Source: Bacillota bacterium
GTDB lineage: Bacteria > Bacillota > Clostridia > Acetivibrionales > DSM-1351
DNA length: 35,044 nucleotides
Direction of reading: 5' to 3'
NCBI GenBank assembly: GCA_023391425.1
Contig: JAEWAX010000108.1
Coordinates: 1 to 35,044 of the forward strand
A program made the translations under genes and the position numbers. Shown piece by piece: positions 23,298 through 30,584 of the stretch (its first letter is position 1; each line of letters starts with the position of its first letter). The notes under the pieces are model-generated. The model saw nothing but the letters and a program-made list of their open reading frames with translations. It was not told the origin of the DNA and ran no database searches.

Positions 23298-24779
23298 TTA
23301 AATAATTTCAATATTTTTAAAATCCAGTTTTATCAACTTATCAATTATATTATTTACATTCTTCGAATTCAACCTGCTTACATTTACGTCCTTATCCGCT
23401 CTTGCAGACATTTTCTTAATTTCTTCTTTTAACATATCAAAAGGGTTCTGATTTTTAGGTACAAATAAATCTAAACCTATAAGCTCATTTTGAAGATACA
23501 TCCCACTATGAGTTTTTTTAGCCTTTAACCTTAATGGTGCACTTTCGTACTTTATAAGCTTTGTTGCAAGGTTCATACTTCCCAAGCTATCTAAACTAAA
23601 GCTTGCTCCACAAGTTGTACAAATAAACATAGTTTTTGAAAATCTATTTTTTTTAACATTGCTTCCACATAATCCGCATCTATTAAATATATCTACTGAG
23701 CTCACCTTTGCTGGCGCAGGCAGCCCCTTCTGAGGTAGTTTATATTCCAATACTCTTACGAGCTCATTATAACGTTTGCATCCTAATATAGGCTTGTAAG
23801 TGGTACCATTCTCACTCCAGCTTAGTTTATCTCCTTTTCCAACAAGGTTTTGCAATATTACCATTGATTTATTCTTCACAGCAATATCAACAAGCATATT
23901 TGCTAAAATACAGCTATTTGCCTTTGCGTCTAGGGGAGCTAAAGTATTATCAGTCTCAACTGTACCACTCTCCAACTTTTCTCCATGCATATCTACTAAA
24001 GTATAGTTTATAGCTTTTTCAATTCCTCTACTTACACCTAAATAAGTGATAGGTTCAATTTTATCATCCTCTGGTAAATCAATGCTCAGGCTGAGATAAT
24101 AATCATTTTCTTTCATAATCAAACGAGCTGTCCTCAAAATCTCAGGCTTATCAATTGCTTGCTTAAGCATATTTTCATGCCATTTTCCAAAGGAAAGAGG
24201 TACTATAATAAATGTTTCCTTTTTTAGACTTTTAACCTCTTCCTCATTTTTTGAAATATATTTTAGCTCTCTACTAAAAGTTAAGTTATTGCGTTTTTTT
24301 GCATTCTTACTGTTCATAAGAAATACCTTAGCAAAGAATTTATTATTTTCAGAATCATATAGAAAGCAAAAGCTCCTCTTAGTATCATATCTGCAAAAAT
24401 AAATCGGTCTAAGCTTATCTTGTTTTGTTACCCCACCTATTTTAAAACTAGGAAATAAAATGTTTGGATTTGACTCCTTCTGAACAAAGTAACTTGCTAG
24501 TGTCATGCCAATATCAAGCTTAAGTGAATCTTTAAATGGCTGAATATCAAATTGGTTTATCTCAGATGAAATCTCTTTATCTATCCATTTTGATAGTCTA
24601 AGTGTACTATATATACCTTTAGAGGATTTATAGTTACTTTTAATTTGATTAATATTTTCAAATGCCTTTTTAAGCAAATAATTAAAAGCATTATTATAAT
24701 TAATAAAAGCAGTATCTATAATTTTTCTCTTAAGGGTGCTTGGATTATGAAGTTTTAGATTTATTGTCCTTAGTCCCAA
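23298..24779 (-). CDS. Orphan TnpB-like protein, apparently nuclease-dead (TldR-like candidate)
   Basis: A 493-residue protein with the C-terminal layout of TnpB (IS200/IS605 OrfB): RuvC-like core, a YNELVRVLEYKLPQKG helix (337-351), and a zinc ribbon with Cys368, Cys371, Cys387 and Cys390. By eye the RuvC-I motif normally reading GIDLG is GVSRG, with Ser250 replacing the catalytic Asp. The RuvC-II Glu of V-I-E-x-L is Gln310 in VILQNL. Only RuvC-III Asp397 remains, at its normal spacing after the ribbon. A C-terminal extension of about 80 residues follows. The start is TTG after GGAGG. There is no TnpA gene and no visible element ends. It is longer than most TnpBs (about 350-420). It lies between the PP2C gene and the terC riboswitch. 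DNA binding guided by RNA is inference; the alternative is a decaying TnpB whose frame happens to be intact. Confidence 0.75.
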   Translation of the reverse strand: MGLRTINLKLHNPSTLKRKIIDTAFINYNNAFNYLLKKAFENINQIKSNYKSSKGIYSTLRLSKWIDKEISSEINQFDIQPFKDSLKLDIGMTLASYFVQKESNPNILFPSFKIGGVTKQDKLRPIYFCRYDTKRSFCFLYDSENNKFFAKVFLMNSKNAKKRNNLTFSRELKYISKNEEEVKSLKKETFIIVPLSFGKWHENMLKQAIDKPEILRTARLIMKENDYYLSLSIDLPEDDKIEPITYLGVSRGIEKAINYTLVDMHGEKLESGTVETDNTLAPLDAKANSCILANMLVDIAVKNKSMVILQNLVGKGDKLSWSENGTTYKPILGCKRYNELVRVLEYKLPQKGLPAPAKVSSVDIFNRCGLCGSNVKKNRFSKTMFICTTCGASFSLDSLGSMNLATKLIKYESAPLRLKAKKTHSGMYLQNELIGLDLFVPKNQNPFDMLKEEIKKMSARADKDVNVSRLNSKNVNNIIDKLIKLDFKNIEII

Positions 24780-24813
24780 AAATACTAACCTCCAAGTAAA
24801 GCTATATATGCTA

Positions 24814-25003
24814 GATAAGCAGATTTCTTAGATTCAGGGGGAGACGCTTTTTACTCCCGCTGAGTCTTAGAAATCGCAATCCAGGGTCGTAGCGCCGCTT
24901 TTCTGCCGTTTTTAATGCGGGAGTATTAGCGGCGGTAGACATCGGATAAACAGAGTTCTTGGCTTCAGATGGAGATTTTACTCCAATCGAAGCTTAGTTA
25001 TCG
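24814..25003 (+). repeat. Structured repeat family B, copy 2
   Basis: The hairpin TTCTTAGATTCAGGGGGAG / CTCCCGCTGAGTCTTAGAA is followed by the core: ATCCAGGGTCGTAGCGCCGC pairs through AGCGGCGGT, around an inner stem CTGCC / GCGGGAG. It then reads GACATCGGATAAACAGAG, and ends in a third hairpin (TTCAGATGGAG / CTCCAATCGAAG). Relative to copy 1 at 15273 many stem bases differ on both sides, keeping pairing. It fills the gap between the PP2C gene end and the TnpB-like gene start. Confidence 0.75.
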
Positions 25004-25018
25004 TATGAATTTCTTCAC

Positions 25019-26197
25019 TCAGCAATATTCTATACTAATATGCTTCCCAGCTTGCTTAAGTATTGCTGCAATCTCTTCTACCAGTTTAAATTTGAGACCC
25101 ATATTGAGTGGAAATTCTGGATTTTGGTGTGCGGGATTTATTGCTTGTCCCACAAAAATATAAATACTAGTACTCTCTTCTAAAAACATTTTCGCAAGCT
25201 TTGAAGCTCCATCTTTTTTATCTAACATTAAAAAGTCACTCATCGTACTTTCCTGTGATACACAGTTCTTAAGCAATTCTAATGTTTTTCTAAGTGTTAA
25301 AACACCTTCTGTTGTGAGATTTATACCTTCAATTACCGCTGTAGGTGGAATTGAAGGATTAAAGTACTCTATCGATGTCTTTATTTCTTTTTTTAAAACT
25401 CTAGAAACAATTTGAGAGGTAGTTCCGCCGCAAATTACCTTTTTCCCTTCTCTTTTCATAAATCTATTAACTATTTCAATATCATTCCTAGAATCAATAG
25501 GTGGCCCTATCATTAAATTCAATTTAACTGGCTTTTTAGCCCTGAGAGCAACTACAGTTGTATCATCTCCAGGTTTATGAGCATACAAACTATCACAAGC
25601 TGCTAAAAGTAGCTTTGTAACTGTTTTTGACGATGAATCCTTTTTATAGGTCTTTTGAATGTATTCACTTACATTTTCCAACTGCCAGCCCAAATTTAGT
25701 GTTTGCCCAATTCCTGCGTGTATAACCCCATCGCTAATCATTACAAACATGTCGTCCGGACTAACGGTAAACCTAGCTTCATTTATAAGCTTTCCACTTA
25801 TTACACGGCTTTGAGTTTCTATTTCTAGTACTTTTCCTTTTCTTAATCTCACAATTGAAGGGCTATCAAATTCAACCAAATACCCCTCTCCATTATTGAA
25901 TATCTGAATAATAGAAAAAGTAGAATAGGCTATTCCCCGCTCCTTACATACAGGTAAAGTGCTAGCTATTGTATTTACTGCATCATCAATATCCAAGCCA
26001 TTTGACATAATTGTTGCAATTATCTTTGATGTTAAGGTTGCAAGAATGTTTGCTTTAACACCACTTCCCAATCCATCAGCCAGTACAACAATGACTGAAT
26101 CTGAGCTTCTAATTATTTCAACTTTATCCCCGCATAATTCTTCTTTATATTTATTTAGACTTTCATAATTTACATCTATATATAGGCTAATTTTCAC
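25019..26197 (-). CDS. SpoIIE/PP2C-type serine phosphatase linked to the sensory hydrogenase
   Basis: A 392-residue protein whose first about 235 residues form a PP2C-type (SpoIIE-family) phosphatase domain. Metal-binding Asp motifs are VVLADGLGSGVKAN (about 37-50), MFVMISDGVIHAGIG and KPGDDTTVVAL. The remaining about 150 residues are a less familiar domain (NLMIGPPIDSRNDIEIVNRFMKREGKKVICGG) seen with this phosphatase type near HydS. No transmembrane segment is present. The GTG start overlaps the hydS stop (GTGA), so the two are translationally coupled. Likely function is to relay redox or H2 signals by dephosphorylating a partner protein; the partner is not in this window. Confidence 0.88.
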   Translation of the reverse strand: MKISLYIDVNYESLNKYKEELCGDKVEIIRSSDSVIVVLADGLGSGVKANILATLTSKIIATIMSNGLDIDDAVNTIASTLPVCKERGIAYSTFSIIQIFNNGEGYLVEFDSPSIVRLRKGKVLEIETQSRVISGKLINEARFTVSPDDMFVMISDGVIHAGIGQTLNLGWQLENVSEYIQKTYKKDSSSKTVTKLLLAACDSLYAHKPGDDTTVVALRAKKPVKLNLMIGPPIDSRNDIEIVNRFMKREGKKVICGGTTSQIVSRVLKKEIKTSIEYFNPSIPPTAVIEGINLTTEGVLTLRKTLELLKNCVSQESTMSDFLMLDKKDGASKLAKMFLEESTSIYIFVGQAINPAHQNPEFPLNMGLKFKLVEEIAAILKQAGKHISIEYC

Positions 26198-27909
26198 TCA
26201 CCCATTTCTGACATAATTGAATTTTTTAGTTTGGTCAAAGCTACCTTTGTCTCAGCAGTTGTTTCACCAAGCAGACTTGCAATCTCCTGAGCAACTCGCA
26301 TTTGCTTATCAATAACTTTTTGTGTTATATCTATGTTTTGGTAACGGCTTTCGAGGGTTTTCTGCCTCTGAGCCTCTTCGTTAGTAATATCATTAATAAT
26401 AACAATAACTGTATTATGTGTACTTACATTAATTATTGATTGTTTTACAACCATGTCAAAGTTCTCATATATATGTTTTTCATCGTATATATTTTCTCCA
26501 CTCTCCAAAACCTTTTCAAACTCATCACACGGAAGTATTTCTACTATATTTTTTCCTTCCAAGCTGTGATTACCCGTTCTAAACATTGTTTGTGCGGAGG
26601 TATTTGCTTCTTGTATATTTAAATTTTTGTCTAATGCAAAAATAGCATTCGGTGTATTATTTATAATGATATTCGAAATGGATTCAGCTCTCTCTCTCAT
26701 ATAGGGTAAGCACATATGAACCTGAGCTTTCCCAAGATATACAGCTAGAGCCTTTTGTCTACAGGAGGGGTAACCGCAGGCACCACAATTTAACTCCTTG
26801 TCCTTACTAAACTTTCCAATACTATTCAATATACCTTGAATTACTGATTCTGAAGGTATTTCATTTTTCTTTGATCTATCAACAAATTCTTTAGAAAAAT
26901 CAATTTTAGTAGATGTCATTATATTATTTGTTAAATCATCTGAAGTATTTGAAGATGCTCTTTTTGCATAGTCCAGTAATCTCTCCCTAGACGTCAAAAA
27001 GGCTCCCTTAACATTTTTCATACAAGGACCTGCAATACATCCTCCTGTACAGCTGCTCATCTCAATGAGATAATTTCCAACGTTTCCGGAAACAATAGAA
27101 TCAAGTACCTCAATGCATCGCTCAATACCATCTACGCTAATTGATCTATAGTTCTTTTTATATTTTCTATCGATGGTTTTGAGAACACCACCTGGTACTG
27201 GATATATTCTTGCAATGTTATCAAAATTCTTCATATCGTCCAAAATATCATCTGATTGATAAAGGCCCTCATCCTCAAACCACTTGTCTAAATCATCAAA
27301 AGTAAGAACAGCATCAACTTGATTCTCATTTTGAAGATCATTAAACTCATCTTTTTTTGAAATACATGGTCCAATAAAAACTACTCTAATTCTTTTCCCA
27401 TAGGTTTCTCTCATCATTTTTGCATGAGCTATCATTGGAGATACTACAGGTGCAAGTTGTGGTATTAGCTGTGGATAGTATTTTTCTATCAAAAGGATTA
27501 TTGAAGAACAACAACTAGTGATGATATTCTTCATCTCTTTTTGCTGTAAAAGCTTTTCGTACTGTCTAGAGACTTGATATGCTCCATTTGCAGTTCCCTC
27601 AACATGAGTAAATCCCAATTTCTTTAAAGCACAGTAAAGCCATTTCTCATCAAAAACAGATGCAAAAGAAGGTGCTAAGCTTACGTACACTTTTTCTTTC
27701 TTATTAATATACTTTTTAACCTTTTCTATATCACTATTCACACTTTTTGCATTCTGAGGACAAACTGTTAGGCAGTTACCACACATAATACACTCATCAT
27801 GTATTATTTCTGCTTGTTCGTTTTTAAAAGCGATAGCATTAACAGGGCAACTACGTATGCATTTATAACAGTTTTTACAATTTGCTTCTTTGAATTGAAT
27901 TATACTCAT
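26194..27909 (-). CDS. Sensory-type [FeFe]-hydrogenase with PAS domain (HydS-like)
   Basis: A 571-residue protein. Two N-terminal [4Fe-4S] ferredoxin motifs (CKNCYKCIRSCPVNAI and CIMCGNCLTVCPQNA) precede an H-cluster domain. The three H-cluster motifs are divergent: TSCCSS, GPCISKKDEF and SSCTGGCIAGPCM. A second Fe-S segment (CGACGYPSCRQKAL...CLPYM) and a PAS domain (NTPNAIFALDKNLNIQEAN) follow, ending in a coiled helix. This order defines the putative sensory, group C-type hydrogenases. Start chosen at the ATG of SIIQFKEANC (27907-27909), five bases after GGAGGTGA. It lies between the [2Fe-2S] protein and the PP2C gene. Expected to sense H2 or redox state rather than turn over H2 in bulk. 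Confidence 0.92.
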   Translation of the reverse strand: MSIIQFKEANCKNCYKCIRSCPVNAIAFKNEQAEIIHDECIMCGNCLTVCPQNAKSVNSDIEKVKKYINKKEKVYVSLAPSFASVFDEKWLYCALKKLGFTHVEGTANGAYQVSRQYEKLLQQKEMKNIITSCCSSIILLIEKYYPQLIPQLAPVVSPMIAHAKMMRETYGKRIRVVFIGPCISKKDEFNDLQNENQVDAVLTFDDLDKWFEDEGLYQSDDILDDMKNFDNIARIYPVPGGVLKTIDRKYKKNYRSISVDGIERCIEVLDSIVSGNVGNYLIEMSSCTGGCIAGPCMKNVKGAFLTSRERLLDYAKRASSNTSDDLTNNIMTSTKIDFSKEFVDRSKKNEIPSESVIQGILNSIGKFSKDKELNCGACGYPSCRQKALAVYLGKAQVHMCLPYMRERAESISNIIINNTPNAIFALDKNLNIQEANTSAQTMFRTGNHSLEGKNIVEILPCDEFEKVLESGENIYDEKHIYENFDMVVKQSIINVSTHNTVIVIINDITNEEAQRQKTLESRYQNIDITQKVIDKQMRVAQEIASLLGETTAETKVALTKLKNSIMSEMGE

Positions 27910-27975
27910 AAAGTCACCTCCATGATGGCTTTGTTTCGCCAATATGCAATAACTATAATGTGAATTTTACTATTT

Positions 27976-28224
27976 TTATGCTAATCTTTTTATGACTTTA
28001 TCATTAAAAAAACTTTCAGCACTTACTATAGCCACATCTCCAAAAAATTCGTCTCCTACTTTGACGCATACACCAGTCGTACACTGTCCCATACAGAAGG
28101 AAGCCTTTAATTCTACTTGGTTCTCTAAATGATTGTCTTTGATAAGCCTCTGAAAGCAAGTTATTATCTGATAAGACCCCTTAAGATGACAGGAACTACC
28201 TACACAAATGTATATATCAAGCAT
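27976..28224 (-). CDS. Thioredoxin-like [2Fe-2S] ferredoxin
   Basis: An 82-residue protein with the NuoE/HydC-type thioredoxin-like [2Fe-2S] fold. The four Cys are arranged C-x4-C (CVGSSC, residues 7-12) and C-x3-C (CMGQC, about 44-48), as in stand-alone TRX-like ferredoxins. It is the first gene of the operon with the sensory hydrogenase, 67 bp downstream, and is directly preceded by a promoter with two Rex-like boxes. It probably delivers or receives electrons for the HydS-like protein. Confidence 0.9.
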   Translation of the reverse strand: MLDIYICVGSSCHLKGSYQIITCFQRLIKDNHLENQVELKASFCMGQCTTGVCVKVGDEFFGDVAIVSAESFFNDKVIKRLA

Positions 28225-28242
28225 AAATAAACACCACCCATT

Positions 28243-28260
28243 TTGTTAAACAAATAACAA
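28243..28260. promoter_or_regulatory. Rex-like operator 1 (sensory hydrogenase operon)
   Basis: TTGTTAAACAAATAACAA matches the Rex consensus TTGTTAANNNNTTAACAA at 13 of 14 specified positions. It lies just downstream of the -10 element at 28265-28270, near the transcription start, a position suited to repression by the NADH-sensing regulator Rex. Confidence 0.65.
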
Positions 28261-28264
28261 TATA

Positions 28265-28293
28265 ATTGTAGACTATTGTTAATTAATTGTCAA
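28265..28293 (-). promoter_or_regulatory. Sigma-A promoter of the sensory-hydrogenase operon, overlapped by Rex-like operator 2
   Basis: TTGACA (28288-28293) and TACAAT (28265-28270) on the minus strand are 17 bases apart. A second Rex-like box, TTGTTAATTAATTGTCAA (28276-28293, 12 of 14 positions), ends exactly at the -35 hexamer. Rex bound there would block RNA polymerase when NADH/NAD+ is low. Confidence 0.7.
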
Positions 28294-28362
28294 TCTGTTT
28301 TATTTGGCAACTTACCCTATTACTTTGCTCAATTGAAAATAAGAGTTGAAATAGTAGGTGAA

Positions 28363-28525
28363 AAAAAGTATTTTTGCCGACAAAGCGACAGGATGTCGTT
28401 TTGAGTATTAAAGAAAACTTGGCTTGTACCGAGCTATCAGTGAAGGTAGAAGCCTTGTTTCACTTATACTTTTAAGGTGCAACCCGAGCCAATAGCTAGG
28501 TTGTACGATGGCAAAAATACTTTTT
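28363..28525. repeat. Element bounded by perfect 16-bp inverted repeats
   Basis: AAAAAGTATTTTTGCC (28363-28378) and GGCAAAAATACTTTTT (28510-28525) are perfect reverse complements enclosing about 130 bp. The interior holds a small hairpin (GCGACAGGATGTCG), a family A M1 copy (28408-28480), and CAACCCGAGCCAATAGCTAGG. No ORF fits inside. It looks like a mobile or composite palindromic element and lies in the 502-bp gap before the small Cys-rich ORF. Confidence 0.65.
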
Positions 28526-28558
28526 ATGAACCATATTATTTCTAGCACTTACTTTTCA

Positions 28559-28628
28559 CTTTTCAAGTATAAGTGCAACTAAGCTTCTGCCTTCGCCAAC
28601 GGCTTGGCACAAGCTAAGTTTTCTTTAA
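28559..28628 (-). repeat. Family A module M1, inverted copy
   Basis: TTTTCAAGTATAAGTGCAAC then TAAGCTTCTGCC, GGCTTGGCACAAGC and TAAGTTTTCTTTAA. This is an M1 copy in the opposite orientation to the one at 28408-28480, so the two flank about 80 bp and could pair with each other. Between it and 28726 I see only an AT-rich stretch with a weak hairpin. Confidence 0.75.
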
Positions 28629-28726
28629 GAGCAATTCATTTATATAATTTTTATGAAAATACTATTCTAGTATAATAGTCGAAATATATTGTATCTGATA
28701 TGAGTTTTGCAACCCCCAACTATTTT

Positions 28727-28867
28727 TTAGTCATTAGTACATTTGAAGCAATTATACTCCATATCAGTTTTTGTATCATCAACTACTGATAACTGTGAAC
28801 ATGTAGAGAATTTACAGTTTGAATCATACTCTTTATTCTTAATATCACATTTATTATAATTTAACAT
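28727..28867 (-). CDS. Small Cys-rich ORF after hydA (46 aa)
   Basis: An ORF of 46 residues beginning MLNYNKCDIKNKEYDSNC and ending EYNCFKCTND, 24 bp downstream of the hydA stop. Five Cys stand at residues 7, 18, 23, 40 and 43, the last two as CxxC. A GGAGG ribosome site precedes the ATG. Hydrophilic, no signal or membrane helix. I recognise no family. Spacing suggests co-transcription with hydCBA and a role in metal binding or redox, which is inference. Confidence 0.6.
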   Translation of the reverse strand: MLNYNKCDIKNKEYDSNCKFSTCSQLSVVDDTKTDMEYNCFKCTND

Positions 28868-28891
28868 TTTTAGCCTCCATTAATATTATTG

Positions 28892-30580
28892 TTAATGTTC
28901 TCCGTGCCTGTGTAGAATCTCTCTGTTACTAATTAATATGCCTTCATACAAAGATGTAATTGCAGGATTATCCTCTGATCTTTTGATAGGTGATGCATTG
29001 TCAACCTTATAAATTCCCTTTGTCCTTTTCTTTCTGACATCATCATTTTGAGGAATTGGTTGTCCTGCTCCACCAATACATCCACCTGGGCATGCCATAA
29101 CTTCAACGAAATCAAATTTTTCTTGGCCAGCAATTATTTTTTTAATTAACTTTTCTGCATTTTTTAAGCCATGGACAACACCAATTCTAATGGTCTTACC
29201 ATCAACCTCAGCTGTTGCCTCTTTTACCCCTTCCATTCCTCTTACTCCAGAGTATGAAATACTTTTTAGTGTTGCTGCTGTTCTTTCCTTATAGTAATAT
29301 CTCAATACTGCTTCAGAAACTCCTCCACTAACACCAAATATTACTCCTGCTCCGCTTGTAAATCCAAAAGGCATATCAAGAGCTTCTTCCTCAAGTTCAT
29401 TAAACACTATGCCATTTTCTTGAATCATAATGGCAAGTTCTTGTGTTGTTATTACCAGATCAACGTCCTTAATGCCATTTTTGGTATTTTCGGGTCTAGT
29501 AGCTTCATATTTCTTTGCAGTACATGGCATTATTGCTATTACAATATTTTCTTTACCATCAACTTCCTGTTGCTTCTTAAATTGTTCCTTAATAACAACT
29601 CCAAACATCTGTTGTGGCGAACGGCATGAAGAAACATTTTTCATCATCTCAGGATGCTTCTGCTCAACATACTTAAACCAAGCTGGACAGCAGGAACTGA
29701 ATAGAGGGAAGCTATTCTTATTTTGTACTCTATCCATCAGTTCTTCAGCTTCCTCAATTACTGTCAAGTCAGCTCCTACAGCAGTATCAAAAATCTGATC
29801 AAAGCCCAATTTTCGAAGAGCTGCAACAATTTTACCCATAGATATAGCACCCGGTTCTAATCCAAATTCTTCACCAATTGCAACTCTCACTGCTGGTGCA
29901 ATCTGAGCAATTACACGCTTGTTTTTGTTCTGTAAGACTTCATAAGCTTTATCTATATCCTTCTTTATCATTAATGCGCCAGTTGGGCAAACTACTCTGC
30001 ACTGACCACAATTTACACAATCTGTTTTATGCAATAATTTATTAAAAGCAGTTGTAACCTGAAGATTTGAGCCTCTATATGCAAAATCAAGAACACCGAC
30101 ACCCTGAATTTCTTGACAAGCTCTTACACAGTCTCCGCAAAGTATGCACTTATTTGGATTTCTTACGATCGAAGGACCCAAATCATCTATAGGCATTAGC
30201 TTCTTTTCTTGTCCGAATCTAATCTTTTTAACTCCAACTTTCAGTGCGATTTCCTGAAGCTTACACCTTCCACTTTTCTCACAAGTAGTACAATCTCTAT
30301 CGTGATTTGCCAGAAGCAATTCAAGTATCATTTTCCTATGTTTTTTCAATTTATCTGTATTAGTCCATATTTCCATATCATCCTTTGGTGGGGTAGAGCA
30401 GGACGCTATAGTGCTTCCCCATTTATCCTCAACCATACACATTCTACAAGCACCATATACACTTAGTTCTGAATTGTAGCAAAAGGTTGGGAGCTCAATG
30501 CCAGTTTTTCTAATTACAGCAAGGATATTTTTTTCATCACTAAACTCAACTCTTTGTCCGTCAATTAACATACTTCCCAT
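28892..30580 (-). CDS. hydA: [FeFe]-hydrogenase catalytic subunit of the bifurcating HydABC complex
   Basis: A 562-residue catalytic subunit. The N-terminal [2Fe-2S] domain has CYNSELSVYGACRMCMVE. The His/Cys [4Fe-4S] site is HDRDCTTCEKSGRC, and two ferredoxin clusters follow (CILCGDCVRACQ, CVNCGQCRVVCPTGAL). H-cluster motifs are canonical: FSSCCPAWFKYVEQKHPE, IMPCTAKKYEA and EVMACPGGCIGGAGQP. With HydB and HydC it should couple oxidation of NADH and reduced ferredoxin to H2 formation. The ATG follows GGAGGAG, 4 bp after hydB. It ends with the common small-subunit-like C-terminal RSEDNPAITSLYEG. It is shorter than Thermotoga HydA, which has extra C-terminal domains. Confidence 0.97.
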   Translation of the reverse strand: MGSMLIDGQRVEFSDEKNILAVIRKTGIELPTFCYNSELSVYGACRMCMVEDKWGSTIASCSTPPKDDMEIWTNTDKLKKHRKMILELLLANHDRDCTTCEKSGRCKLQEIALKVGVKKIRFGQEKKLMPIDDLGPSIVRNPNKCILCGDCVRACQEIQGVGVLDFAYRGSNLQVTTAFNKLLHKTDCVNCGQCRVVCPTGALMIKKDIDKAYEVLQNKNKRVIAQIAPAVRVAIGEEFGLEPGAISMGKIVAALRKLGFDQIFDTAVGADLTVIEEAEELMDRVQNKNSFPLFSSCCPAWFKYVEQKHPEMMKNVSSCRSPQQMFGVVIKEQFKKQQEVDGKENIVIAIMPCTAKKYEATRPENTKNGIKDVDLVITTQELAIMIQENGIVFNELEEEALDMPFGFTSGAGVIFGVSGGVSEAVLRYYYKERTAATLKSISYSGVRGMEGVKEATAEVDGKTIRIGVVHGLKNAEKLIKKIIAGQEKFDFVEVMACPGGCIGGAGQPIPQNDDVRKKRTKGIYKVDNASPIKRSEDNPAITSLYEGILISNREILHRHGEH

Positions 30581-30584
30581 ATTA

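Noticed and set aside
23298..24779. Active IS200/IS605 transposon
   Set aside because: No tnpA, no subterminal hairpin ends and no flanking target motif could be found, and the RuvC site appears inactivated.
29430..29798. Plus-strand 122-codon open frame
   Set aside because: Lies antisense within hydA, whose motifs are all intact; a shadow frame.
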